From contig JAHRVQ010000022.1 in the NCBI GenBank assembly GCA_019090615.1, positions 96,898-160,897 on the forward strand: DNA of 64,000 bases, written 5' to 3'. Position 1 is the first letter of the stretch, and the number at the start of each line of letters is the position of its first letter. The stretch is from Pseudomonadales bacterium. Its GTDB lineage: Bacteria; Pseudomonadota; Gammaproteobacteria; Pseudomonadales; Azotimanducaceae. The translations under genes and the position numbers were made by a program. Below are positions 35,775-44,277 of this stretch, piece after piece. The notes under the pieces are model-generated. The model did no database searches and was not told where the DNA came from. It saw only the letters and a list, made by a program, of their open reading frames with translations.

Positions 35775-35859
35775 GGTACAGTTACAGATAATGTTGATTG
35801 TGGCGGTACAGAATAAAATTTATACAATCTGTGCTGCTTTGTTGGGCCGGAACTGTACC
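35775..35859. promoter_or_regulatory. Probable MocR operator: GGTACAG direct repeat plus inverted copy
   Basis: GGTACAG occurs at 35775-35781 and 35805-35811, 30 bases apart, and its complement CTGTACC at 35853-35859. All lie in the spacer between the divergent phzF and MocR genes. MocR-type regulators are known to bind spaced direct repeats near their own promoters. Which copies are bound is inference. Confidence 0.5.
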
Positions 35860-35910
35860 GTGTCGGTAATTCACTGCCAGTAAAAGCATTTCAAAAAAGT
35901 GACTATTAGC

Positions 35911-35936
35911 TTCTATCAATAGTTTCTATCAATAGT
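35911..35936. repeat. 13-bp perfect tandem duplication before the MocR gene
   Basis: TTCTATCAATAGT occurs twice in succession immediately upstream of the regulator, partly covering an alternative GTG start codon at 35935. It may have altered the 5' untranslated leader. Confidence 0.8.
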
Positions 35937-35961
35937 GGCGAAAAAAAGTTGTAGGTGGATT

Positions 35962-37446
35962 GTGGAAAAACTATACGAGAAATTAGCCGCTGAGGTAGTA
36001 AAAAATATCGGCTCGGGGTTATATCAAACAGGGGAACGCCTGCCTAGCGTCAGGGTACAAAGCCGACAGTTGGCAGTGAGTGTTTCTACCGTAGTGGCGG
36101 CTTATCGGCTGTTGGAACAGTGGGGATATGTAGCTGCGCATGATCGTTCTGGATATGTTGTCAGCCATCGTGTGAATTTGGCGGCTGTTGAGCCGGCGAC
36201 TTCCAGCCCCTATGCTAAGCCGGGTCCAGTAACTGGACAAGAGCTGGTATTACGTTTGGTTAAAGCGGCCAACAACCCCGACGTGATCCAATTTGGTGCG
36301 GCAGTTCCTGACCGGAGCTTTTTGCCCGTCAGAGCAATACAGCAGGCACAAATCAGGGTGGCGCGTAATCAATCCGCAGAATCAATAGATTATGCATTTC
36401 CACCCGGGTTACCTGCTTTGCGCCGACAGATAGCACGGCATATGAGTGAGTTTGGTTGTGCAACGGGCCCAGATGAAATAATTATTACCAACGGCTGTCA
36501 GGAGGCGCTAACTTTGGCGTTAAAGGCCGTGACTAAGCCGGGTGATATCGTAGCTATAGAGTCACCGACCTTTTATGGCTTATTACAGGTGCTGGAGTCA
36601 CTTGGGCTGGAGGCACTTGAGATGCCTACTAACCCACGTACCGGTATTTCAGTAGCAGCGTTGGACCTGGCATTGACCCGTTGGGATGTTAAGGCCTGTG
36701 TCATAGTGCCAAATTTTAGCAACCCGCTTGGGTTTTGTATGCCGGATGAAAATAAAAAAGCCCTGATAAAAAAACTACATCAACATAATATTCCTTTGAT
36801 AGAGGATGATGTCTATGGTGATCTGGGGTTTGGGCCAATTCGACCATCAGTGTGTAAAGGCTTAGTGGCAGAAGCAGCGCTGAGCCAGTTTGAGCTGGAT
36901 CAGGGTGATGAGAAGATTGCTGGTCTGGAATTGGCAAAACGGGCCGAGCCAGAAATTTTTTACTGCGGTTCATTTTCAAAAACCCTGTCGCCAGGATTGA
37001 GAGTGGGCTGGATTGTGCCGCCGCGAAAGTACCATGAACAGATTGAATACAAGAAATATGTGCTGAATTTGGCGACCCCAACCAGCTCTCAGATGGTTGT
37101 CGCTGAAATGCTCACAAATGGCGTATACCAACGTCAGTTGCGTAAGGTCCGTCAGCAATATGCCATTGCAGTTAATCGAGTAAGCGAAGCCGTGATTCGT
37201 TTTTTCCCTAACGGTACAAAGGTCACTCGGCCTGAGGGTGGGTGTGTAATCTGGTTAGAGCTACCAGAGCATGTGAATAGTGTTGAGCTGGCTAATCAGG
37301 CCATCAAGCTTGGTATAAGTATCTCTCCAGGGCCCATTTTTTCAGCCAGTGGAAAATACCTGAATTTTATTCGTATCTCCTGCGCCTGTGAATGGACCCC
37401 ACAGGTAGAGGACGCGCTAGCCCGCGTCGCAAGACTGATTCACTGA
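35962..37446 (+). CDS. MocR-type regulator (GntR HTH fused to aminotransferase domain)
   Basis: The 494-residue protein joins an N-terminal GntR winged helix (about residues 1-75: KLYEKLAAEVVKNIGSGLY, GERLPSVRVQSRQLAVSVSTVVAAYRLL) to a class I aminotransferase-like domain (NGCQEALTLALKAV, ESPTFYGLLQVLESLGLEALEMPT, IEDDVYGDLGF). The PLP-lysine motif is GSFSKTLSPGLRVGWIVPP. MocR proteins use bound PLP to sense amino compounds and regulate neighbouring genes. The frame is open from a GTG at 35935, but AGGTGG directly precedes the GTG at 35962, giving the usual MocR N-terminus. Divergent phzF-aminotransferase genes are the likely target; the ligand is unknown. Confidence 0.92.
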   Translation: MEKLYEKLAAEVVKNIGSGLYQTGERLPSVRVQSRQLAVSVSTVVAAYRLLEQWGYVAAHDRSGYVVSHRVNLAAVEPATSSPYAKPGPVTGQELVLRLVKAANNPDVIQFGAAVPDRSFLPVRAIQQAQIRVARNQSAESIDYAFPPGLPALRRQIARHMSEFGCATGPDEIIITNGCQEALTLALKAVTKPGDIVAIESPTFYGLLQVLESLGLEALEMPTNPRTGISVAALDLALTRWDVKACVIVPNFSNPLGFCMPDENKKALIKKLHQHNIPLIEDDVYGDLGFGPIRPSVCKGLVAEAALSQFELDQGDEKIAGLELAKRAEPEIFYCGSFSKTLSPGLRVGWIVPPRKYHEQIEYKKYVLNLATPTSSQMVVAEMLTNGVYQRQLRKVRQQYAIAVNRVSEAVIRFFPNGTKVTRPEGGCVIWLELPEHVNSVELANQAIKLGISISPGPIFSASGKYLNFIRISCACEWTPQVEDALARVARLIH

Positions 37447-37713
37447 GCGCAGGAGGGTGGTGTTGATAGATGCTGGATTCCGTACGCCATATCAAGGGCT
37501 GGTATTTGTACTATATTATTAGTAAATAGTATTAATAAATAGTATCAACAAATATGGTCAGTAAATGCTCCGACCGGAACCCTTTCGCAGCGTACGCAGC
37601 GCATTTTATCAAGAATGATATTTTATTATCCACATTATAGGATTCGGTATTTGTTGGGCTAATAAGATCTACAATAAGATGTAAATCCGCAATTATTTCA
37701 GGTGCTTAAAACC

Positions 37714-38724
37714 ATGCTGGTAATTCGACCTGTTAGATGTAAGGATCTCGATGATATCCATCGACTGGCTGTACAGGCCGGCGAAGGCATGACCTCGCTG
37801 CCCACCGATAGGCCGGCGCTAGCGTCGATCATTCAGAATGCAGAGGCAAGCTTTGCTCGTCAGGCTGGAAATAACGACGATAACTTTTTGTTGGTTATGG
37901 AGGATGCGAGCAAAAATCAGGTTGTTGGCACGTCCGCTATTCACGCTCGTACTGGTAGTAGGCAGGCTTTTTATTCTTATCGATTAATGTCCATTACGCA
38001 CTACTCTCATTCTCTGGGTAAAGAGACCAGGGCGGGTCTTTTACACCTGACTAACGACTACACAGACTACTCTGAAGTAGGCACCTTATTTCTAGATCCC
38101 GATTATCGAGGTAATGGGCATTGGTTATCCCGTTCTCGATATATGTTGATGGCACAGTACCCAGATCGATTTGCCTCAGATGTAATCGCAGAATTAAGAG
38201 GCGTAGTTGATGAGTTAGGTGAAAGTCCGGTCTGGAATGCCATTGGTCAACATTTTTTCAAAATGAGCTATGCGCAGGCGGACCAGTTATGCGGTACTGG
38301 TTCGAATCAGTTTATTACCGAACTCATGCCAAAATATCCTATTTATACCAGTTTGTTGCCGCCGCAGGCTCGGGCGGCGCTGGGCCAAACCCATAAAGAC
38401 ACCCAGCGGGCCATGGACTTGTTGTTGGCAGAGGGGTTTGTATTTGAACAACTGATTGATATCTTTGATGGGGGGCCGTTAGTTAGAGCGACGATCAAAC
38501 AGATAAAAAGTGTCATGGCTTGTAGGCAGGTTAGGGTATTGATAAATGATAAAGTTGTAGGGCAGAAAATGATTTGCGCTAACTGTCATCTGGATCAGTT
38601 TCGACTAGTGTTCCAGACTGCGATATATTTGGATGGAACCGTTAGTATAACAGCATCCACTGCTGCGGCACTTGATGTGCATCAAGGGGAGACGATTATG
38701 ATTATCCTTGATGGTGAGCGTTGA
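37714..38724 (+). CDS. astA: Arginine N-succinyltransferase AstA
   Basis: AstA transfers succinyl from succinyl-CoA to the alpha-amino group of arginine, opening the ammonia-producing succinyltransferase pathway. The 336-residue product begins MLVIRPVRCKDLDDIHRLA, matching E. coli AstA. It contains GEGMTSLPTDRPAL, YSYRLMSITHYSHSLG, SEVGTLFLDPDYRGNGHWLSRSRYMLMAQ, FASDVIAELRGVVDE, LCGTGSNQFITELMPKYPIYTSLLP and FEQLIDIFDGGP. A GTG at 37702 would add four residues; ATG 37714 has AGGTG at a good distance. astB follows after 51 bases, while astC, astD and astE are not in this cluster. Confidence 0.95.
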   Translation: MLVIRPVRCKDLDDIHRLAVQAGEGMTSLPTDRPALASIIQNAEASFARQAGNNDDNFLLVMEDASKNQVVGTSAIHARTGSRQAFYSYRLMSITHYSHSLGKETRAGLLHLTNDYTDYSEVGTLFLDPDYRGNGHWLSRSRYMLMAQYPDRFASDVIAELRGVVDELGESPVWNAIGQHFFKMSYAQADQLCGTGSNQFITELMPKYPIYTSLLPPQARAALGQTHKDTQRAMDLLLAEGFVFEQLIDIFDGGPLVRATIKQIKSVMACRQVRVLINDKVVGQKMICANCHLDQFRLVFQTAIYLDGTVSITASTAAALDVHQGETIMIILDGER

Positions 38725-38740
38725 TGACGGCGCAGCGTAA

Positions 38741-38764
38741 AGGCCTGTGTATAGGCCTGTGTAT
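38741..38764. repeat. 12-bp perfect tandem duplication between astA and astB
   Basis: AGGCCTGTGTAT occurs twice in direct succession, ending 11 bases before the astB ATG. It covers the region where a ribosome site would be; no strong site remains visible, only AGGATTAACTA. Confidence 0.8.
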
Positions 38765-38775
38765 AGGATTAACTA

Positions 38776-40200
38776 ATGACCTTTGAGGTTAATTTTGATG
38801 GCTTGATTGGTCCGACCCATAACTATAGCGGCCTGTCGCTGGGTAACCTTGCTTCTGCGAATAACGCTGGGCAAATATCTCACCCCAGGGCAGCGGCATT
38901 ACAGGGGCTGGATAAGATGCGCTGCCTGGTCAAGCTTGGATATCAACAAGGCATTTTGTTACCGCAGTTGCGGCCAGATCTTTCCGTGTTGCGCCACCTC
39001 GGTTTCAGTGGTTCGGACCAGCAGGTTATTAATCGTGTTGCCAGACAGGCGCCCGAATTATTAGCGATGGTTTATTCTGCTTCCAGTATGTGGGCTGCCA
39101 ATGCAGCGACGGTGACAAGTTCGTCAGACTCAGCCGATGGCAAGGTGCATCTAACGGTTGCTAATTTGATGACCACAGCGCACCGATCGATTGAGGCCCG
39201 GCAAACCGAGAAATGCCTGCGGCAAATATTTTCTGCCAGCGAGTTTTTTACCGTGCATGGCGCGTTGCCAGCAACAGATACGTTTAGTGATGAAGGCGCT
39301 GCTAATCATATGCGCCTATGTAAAGAATATGGGCGGGCGGGTCTTTCGATATTTGTTTATGGCCGGAATGCTGCGTCCAGACAACGGCTAGATATTGCAA
39401 CAAATGGCGCTGAAGCGAGTAGCAGTACAGTAAAAGGTCCCGCCGGAAACGGTTCTGTGGGCAATGGTTCTGCGGGAATTGCTGTCGCAGCGAAATTTCC
39501 CGTCCGGCAATGCCTGTCGGCCAGTCAGACTGTGGCCAGGCAACATGGTATTGAAGATCGGGTGCTGTTTTTACAGCAAAATCCAGCGGCAATAGAGGCT
39601 GGGGTGTTTCATAATGATGTTGTCGCGGTGGCCAATGGACCTTTGTTGTTTTATCACCAACAGGCTTTTGATACCGCAGTGTCTGAACAGTTAGCTGTAA
39701 CTAAGGTGTTGTCAGATATAAAAATGTATTGCGTATTAAATAAACAAGTCAGTCTCGAAGACGCCATAGCGAGCTATTTGTTTAATAGCCAGTTACTTGC
39801 TGCGCCCAACGGTGCAATGGCAAATATGACTTTGATTGCCCCGGTTGAGTGTCAGCAGCTACCGGCTGTTGAAAAATACTTACAGGCACTGGTGCTAGAT
39901 GCTGCCCAGCCGATTCGGCAGGTGATTTATGTTGATCTACGGCAGAGTATGCATAACGGCGGTGGCCCTGCCTGTTTGCGCTTACGCGTGGTGCTCAGTC
40001 GGGAAGAACTAGCGGCTGTCAATCCGGTGTTTTTAGTTGATGAAGCTAAAATTGAATTACTTGAACAATGGGTGAAACGCTATTACCGGGATGAACTTAG
40101 GCCAGCAGACCTGGCTGATGGGCAATTGATGCGGGAGTGCAATAGCGCCCTGGAGGCTTTGTCAAATCTATTGGGTTTGAATAATTATTATAATTTTTAA
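38776..40200 (+). CDS. astB: N-succinylarginine dihydrolase AstB
   Basis: AstB cleaves N-succinylarginine to N-succinylornithine, two ammonia and CO2. The 474-residue product has the pentein-fold blocks NFDGLIGPTHNYSGLSLGNLAS, MWAANAATVTSSSDSADGKVHLTVANL, the catalytic region FFTVHGALPATDTFSDEGAANHMRL, then FHNDVVAVANGPLLFYHQQAF and the C-terminal DLRQSMHNGGGPACLRLRVVL with the cysteine nucleophile. It is about 30 residues longer than E. coli AstB. The extra part is a Gly/Ser/Ala-rich insertion (39375-39492) between FVYGR and FPVRQ, containing a repeated 15-base pattern. The active-site residues are intact, so activity is likely. Confidence 0.95.
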   Translation: MTFEVNFDGLIGPTHNYSGLSLGNLASANNAGQISHPRAAALQGLDKMRCLVKLGYQQGILLPQLRPDLSVLRHLGFSGSDQQVINRVARQAPELLAMVYSASSMWAANAATVTSSSDSADGKVHLTVANLMTTAHRSIEARQTEKCLRQIFSASEFFTVHGALPATDTFSDEGAANHMRLCKEYGRAGLSIFVYGRNAASRQRLDIATNGAEASSSTVKGPAGNGSVGNGSAGIAVAAKFPVRQCLSASQTVARQHGIEDRVLFLQQNPAAIEAGVFHNDVVAVANGPLLFYHQQAFDTAVSEQLAVTKVLSDIKMYCVLNKQVSLEDAIASYLFNSQLLAAPNGAMANMTLIAPVECQQLPAVEKYLQALVLDAAQPIRQVIYVDLRQSMHNGGGPACLRLRVVLSREELAAVNPVFLVDEAKIELLEQWVKRYYRDELRPADLADGQLMRECNSALEALSNLLGLNNYYNF

Positions 40201-40364
40201 TAGGTCTTTTAGTCCAACGCCAGGTCAATTCTCATATCAGTTCCTGTATGGGGGTCCATATCAGTTCTGGCAGCATATCCTGTTGGACAGAGCGGTTAGT
40301 TGTAACCCGTGTCCTGAAGATTCATAATCTTATATTGTTCAGGGTTTGTATTGAGTGGATTATT

Positions 40365-41027
40365 GTGATTATTTTAGAAGATAAAATTGATTTAAAGGCT
40401 GCGCCGAGTAGTGTATGTCTGGCAAGTACGCGTTATTTTGATGCTAACGATGCCAGTGTACAGGCTTACGCTAGTAAGGTAGTGGCTGATGCAGTCACCG
40501 ATGTGGATAAAATAAAACGGTTGTATTATGCAGTTAGAGATGACTTTCGCTATGATCCCAAACATTTTTTATTAACGCGGGAACAATTTTCCTGTCGACA
40601 GATATTGCTGGATAAGCGCGGTTTCTGTATGCCAAAGGCAGTATTGCTATCGACCCTGGCACGCACTCAGGGTATTGCCTCGGGTATCGGTTTTGCACAT
40701 GTGATGAATCACCTTATGCCAGACTCGATGCTCGAAACAATGGGTGGCAACAGACCTATTTTTCATGGTTATTCTGTTTTATATGTGGCGGGTAAATGGC
40801 TCAAGGCATCGCCGGCTTTTAATCTGAGTATGTGTGAAAAACTGGATACCAGGCCGTTGGAGTTTGATGGTAGGAGTGATGCGTTATTGCATGAATATGA
40901 CAATAAAGATCGCCGTCATATGGAATATATTTTTGACTACGGCGCGGTTGCTGATTTCCCCTATGATATGGTGTATTACGATGTATTCGCGGAAAAATAC
41001 CCAGAAGTCGCTCAGTTAAATAGCTGA
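40365..41027 (+). CDS. Transglutaminase-like cysteine peptidase family protein
   Basis: The soluble product of about 220 residues has the transglutaminase/papain-type core. FSCRQILLDKRGFCMPKAVLLSTLARTQGI carries the nucleophilic cysteine and IFHGYSVLYVAGKWLKASPAFN the histidine. In the usual third position (W-x-x-x-D-P) a serine stands instead (KASPAF), as I recall for a subgroup of these proteins. The frame is open from 40248, but the first part is unlike the family; the GTG at 40365 after GAGTGGA gives a sensible start (IILEDKIDLKAAPSS). It follows astB on the same strand after 164 bases. Substrate and role are unknown; amide or peptide hydrolysis is the general expectation. Confidence 0.78.
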   Translation: MIILEDKIDLKAAPSSVCLASTRYFDANDASVQAYASKVVADAVTDVDKIKRLYYAVRDDFRYDPKHFLLTREQFSCRQILLDKRGFCMPKAVLLSTLARTQGIASGIGFAHVMNHLMPDSMLETMGGNRPIFHGYSVLYVAGKWLKASPAFNLSMCEKLDTRPLEFDGRSDALLHEYDNKDRRHMEYIFDYGAVADFPYDMVYYDVFAEKYPEVAQLNS

Positions 41028-41077
41028 TTTGGCCATTTCGGCGGTTTTCGTTCTTTTCTAGGGAAGACTATTATTAG

Positions 41078-42886
41078 TTAAAAGTTTGCAGTGCCGCGCA
41101 GATACCAAAATCCACGTTTGTTGCCAAACGGAGTGGCTTCGTTACCCTGGATTTGAGGTAGGTGTGTTTCTGTCCGATCAGTTTGAAAGTCGAATATATT
41201 TTCACCGCCAAGAGTTACGGTATAAGTTTCACTAAAGGTAAATCTGCCTTCAATATCCACCAGCATGTCGTTGTTAAGTGCTGCACTTGATATTTGTTCA
41301 ATTGAGGCTTGCTCATCATATCTGTTCAGGCGAACCAGGCCGCTGAACATATCGCCACGATAGGATAAGGTAAGTACCTGTTTTGAACTGAGTGCGTTGT
41401 AGTCTGGCAGACCAAGCTTGGAAGTATTGAGGTCAAAAATCTCTGTAAGCTCGGCTTGAATCTCAGCGTTGGCATTTGGCTTGTCGACGTTGATGCTGGA
41501 ATAATTCAGGGTAATGTAAGACGACTCTCCAGGGCTGAAAATAAGTCCAAGGGTGAATTGAGACGCTCGTTTGATAGCCGGGTAGCTCTGGTTTGAATAG
41601 CTCTGGTTTGAATAGCTTTGATTTGAATAGCTCTGCGCTGGAAAGTGCTTATTGGGGTAGTGCGAACGAAGTTGGTTAGTGGGTAATTCGAGTTGGCCAA
41701 TATCAGCTGTTGCATGGATAGCAATGTCTGTGGTAAACGCAAAATGGGTTGAGAGGCTGAGATGCTGTCTAGCGCGTCGTTGGTCAGTATCGAATGGCTG
41801 AATACTATTATTACCTGGGCTCAGGCTGGATGCGCTGGCATTTTCATAGGGCGCATTGGCATAGCTTTTAAAACTTTGGCCTCTGAAACCGTAGCTATCC
41901 TGTAATGCCTGATAGTGTAGTTTGCCGCTAATTGATAAGCGATTGGAAAGGTGGGCGTTTAGGCCCAAATATAGTCCCAGTGTACGTTGATCAAGCTGGT
42001 TTTCTAGCGCAATGTTTGGCGTTTGAAACGTTGATATCATGCCATTAGAATAATTTTGAATGTCCTCTATTTGGCTGGAGGATAAGGCAAGGGCATCGCC
42101 TTTGGTCAAGCGGCTATCAAAAATGGTTCGTGCCATGTGGGTTGATAAGGTTCTTTTATGATATTCAATGCCAAAAGCCAGATCGATTTTCACGCTGGTA
42201 TTGCCAAATTGTTGGGTCTTGCCGGGAAACAGATTGCCAAAATATAAGGGCTTTAGAAAATCAGCGCGTATATGCATCTCTTCCTGGACAGCGCCTCCAT
42301 TAGAAAATGCGTCTGTCTGGGAAAGATAGTTCACATTGTTACTGGAAAAGCTAAGGTGAATATTCCAGGTGATATCCTGTATGAGGTTGCCTGCGATACC
42401 CTGGGAGATGTCCCGAGACAGGGTGCCGCTGGCGGTGATGTTGAATGGCCCTTGATAGTGCTGTAATGGATGTTGTTGCGATGGATAGGGTTGTTGGTCA
42501 TAGGTATAACTGGATGAAAATGATGGCGACAGGGTTTGGTTCGATGCTGATTGGAACGGCTGATAAAGGTTTGGTAAAAAGTAGTCGCTGGGAGTGAAAC
42601 CATCATGAATAATTGCGTCGATCAGGGTGCTAGTATCGAATGGGCCCTCGGGCGTATCAGGCTGTTTAGAAGCGAGTGCCAATTGGACTGAGCTTAATGG
42701 CTGAGAACTGGTGCCGTGTGCGTTAATTACCCAGGTTGAATTGAGGCATACTACTAATAGCGACAGCGTTTTAAATGACGGTGTTTTTGATGCCAGTACT
42801 TTTAATGCCAGTACTTTTAATGCAAGTGCTTTGGGCGAATTTACTTTTAATGGCTTTATATGGTTACGGAATTTAACGCTGCTCAT
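41078..42886 (-). CDS. Putative outer-membrane beta-barrel protein (TonB-receptor-like barrel)
   Basis: The 602-residue product has an N-terminal hydrophobic segment (SLLVVCLNSTWVINAHG) consistent with a signal peptide after an unusually long basic region. The rest is rich in alternating aromatic/polar beta strands and ends RGFWYLRGTANF, the terminal phenylalanine typical of outer-membrane barrels. TYTVTLGGENIFDFQTDRTE near the end resembles the last strands of TonB-dependent receptors, but no plug domain or TonB box is seen. ATG 42886 is preferred over 42937 because GGGAGGT stands just before it. Two in-frame duplications are present: ALKVLALKVLASK near the start and four SYSNQ units around residues 415-435. 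Cargo unknown. Confidence 0.65.
   Translation of the reverse strand: MSSVKFRNHIKPLKVNSPKALALKVLALKVLASKTPSFKTLSLLVVCLNSTWVINAHGTSSQPLSSVQLALASKQPDTPEGPFDTSTLIDAIIHDGFTPSDYFLPNLYQPFQSASNQTLSPSFSSSYTYDQQPYPSQQHPLQHYQGPFNITASGTLSRDISQGIAGNLIQDITWNIHLSFSSNNVNYLSQTDAFSNGGAVQEEMHIRADFLKPLYFGNLFPGKTQQFGNTSVKIDLAFGIEYHKRTLSTHMARTIFDSRLTKGDALALSSSQIEDIQNYSNGMISTFQTPNIALENQLDQRTLGLYLGLNAHLSNRLSISGKLHYQALQDSYGFRGQSFKSYANAPYENASASSLSPGNNSIQPFDTDQRRARQHLSLSTHFAFTTDIAIHATADIGQLELPTNQLRSHYPNKHFPAQSYSNQSYSNQSYSNQSYPAIKRASQFTLGLIFSPGESSYITLNYSSINVDKPNANAEIQAELTEIFDLNTSKLGLPDYNALSSKQVLTLSYRGDMFSGLVRLNRYDEQASIEQISSAALNNDMLVDIEGRFTFSETYTVTLGGENIFDFQTDRTETHLPQIQGNEATPFGNKRGFWYLRGTANF
41584..41643. repeat. 15-bp in-frame repeat, about four copies, in the barrel gene
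   Basis: Units at 41584-41598 and 41599-41613 are identical, 41614-41628 differs at two positions and 41629-41643 is degenerate. They encode SNQSY repeats, probably in a surface loop. Confidence 0.85.
42795..42824. repeat. 15-bp in-frame duplication near the barrel gene start
   Basis: AGTACTTTTAATGCC (42795-42809) is repeated with one change at 42810-42824; degenerate relatives flank it. It encodes the repeated ALKVL peptide ahead of the signal-peptide core. Confidence 0.8.
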
Positions 42887-43465
42887 GCTTACCTCCCCCT
42901 GTTTTTCGACCATGTCCTCGATCATGTCCTTGACCATGCGTTAACAGCTACCTGGCGCTATAGAAGTTTGAATGCTCAATATTCAGGTTAGCTAATGTAG
43001 ATTACACTTGTTTTTGGTCCTGGATCCGCAAATATTAGTCCAAGAATCTCAATGCCGCCATAAATCAACCGACCTAGAGTACGATATATAGCGGCTCATG
43101 GGAAGAATTGATGCGACGAGTTACACCTTTTTACGACAACCTTTGCGAGAACCTTGGCGGGATGCCTAATCCGAATCGGACTCGAATTAAAGCCAATAGC
43201 AGTGTTAAAAATAAAGTGGTGAATTTTGATCCGACGTAAATCGCATGAGCTACTATTAATTTAGGGTTTATAGGCAGCGAATAATTCAGGGTTTATAGGC
43301 AGCGAAATAAATGCGGTTCAAACCCGCGACGTCGGTTTTTATGTCTACTATATCGCTCAATTCTGTCGCTAAGTCTTTTTAACAACAGGGAAGATGAAAG
43401 ATTTTCACTAATATCAACCTGGACTGGCTTCCTTTGGCAGTACAATAAATTAGTATCTGGATCAA
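42887..43465. other. Intergenic region between the barrel gene and cheX
   Basis: This 579-base divergent spacer holds no convincing gene. It contains a three-unit 12-base repeat (GACCATGTCCTC-like, 42908-42940) in the leader of the barrel gene, and a 19-bp sequence repeated at 43263-43281 and 43288-43306 (25-base period). AT-rich stretches could carry promoters for both flanking genes, but I cannot point to one with confidence. Confidence 0.6.
43263..43306. repeat. 19-bp direct repeat with 25-base period
   Basis: AGGGTTTATAGGCAGCGAA occurs at 43263-43281 and 43288-43306 with a six-base spacer (TAATTC). It lies in the spacer upstream of cheX. Confidence 0.85.
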
Positions 43466-43939
43466 ATGGATAGAGACTTTGTAAATTCCTTTTTGGATTC
43501 AACGTCCAATGTATTGGCCACCATGGCGGCGATGGACTTTTCTGTGGGCCATCCACGGTTCAAAAAAGAAGAATTACCAATTTCGAATATTACTGGCATG
43601 ATTGCCATGTCATCGCCCCAGGCGGTGGGTACATTGGTCATTTCTTTTACCGAACCTGTGATCCTGAGTTTGGCTAGCAGGATGCTGATGGAAACCGTAG
43701 ATGAAATTAATGGTGAAGTCATCGATCTGGTCGGTGAGTTGACCAACATGGTGACCGGTGGTGCAAAAAGAGTTCTGGAAGAAAAAGGTTTTGATTTTGA
43801 TATGGCAACGCCGGTGGTAATTCAGGGAGAGAACCAACAAATTACCCAGTTCTCGAATGGGCCGACGATTGTGGTGCCGTATTCAACGGACGCAGGGGAT
43901 TTCTATGTGGAAATCTGTTTTGAGGCGATAGACTCGTAG
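43466..43939 (+). CDS. cheX: CheX-type chemotaxis phosphatase
   Basis: The 157-residue protein is a CheX/CheC/FliY-family domain. It contains the phosphatase motif with glutamate and asparagine in VGELTNMVTGGAKRVL (E-x-x-N) and a proline 22 residues after the asparagine (ATPVV), as in active CheX. The N-terminal DRDFVNSFLDSTSNVLATMA and the strands SQAVGTLVISFTEPVIL-type are usual for the family. CheX dephosphorylates the response regulator CheY-P. No chemotaxis, motility or receiver gene lies nearby, so it probably works on a receiver encoded elsewhere. The upstream spacer lacks a strong ribosome site (CTGGATCAA before ATG). Confidence 0.88.
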   Translation: MDRDFVNSFLDSTSNVLATMAAMDFSVGHPRFKKEELPISNITGMIAMSSPQAVGTLVISFTEPVILSLASRMLMETVDEINGEVIDLVGELTNMVTGGAKRVLEEKGFDFDMATPVVIQGENQQITQFSNGPTIVVPYSTDAGDFYVEICFEAIDS

Positions 43940-44277
43940 CGGTCGAAATGCAGTTGTTTCCAACTACTTAAGTAAACTTTCAGCTGCGTTTGTTATTCAG
44001 TATCTGTCATTTGGTACTGGCCCTATAGATCTGTCGGTTGAAAATATAATTGGTTATTTTTCTGCGATCTAGCGCTAAACAGCCTGTCCTGGCTATAAAA
44101 TTATTCTGCGCCACAGCTAACAACTGTTTGCTGTGTCTTAGCTGTTGTCTGGCTGGCACTGAACCGCTGTCCGCTGGTAATGTTGCTCCGACTCAGGTAT
44201 ATCTTCCGCATAAGAATAAAATTACCTGTTAAATTACCTGCCTGACCTATGTCCTTTATAAGAATGGAGTATGCATA
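43940..44277. other. Intergenic region between cheX and the PQQ dehydrogenase gene
   Basis: This 338-base spacer shows no convincing gene. A 60-codon frame from a TTG at 44050 lacks a ribosome site and resembles no family. The last bases carry GGAGT nine bases before the dehydrogenase ATG. No clear promoter or hairpin was recognised. Confidence 0.5.

Noticed and set aside
43311..43330. GGTTCAAACCC sequence resembling a tRNA T-loop
   Set aside because: The 75 bases on either side do not fold into a cloverleaf, and no acceptor stem or anticodon arm can be drawn.
43293..43556. 87-codon minus-strand frame in the cheX upstream region
   Set aside because: It overlaps the 5' end of cheX, has no ribosome site and a composition unlike a real protein.
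44050..44232. 60-codon frame before the PQQ dehydrogenase gene
   Set aside because: TTG start, no ribosome site, no recognisable motif; only the cysteine/leucine-rich stretch looks like a signal peptide by chance.
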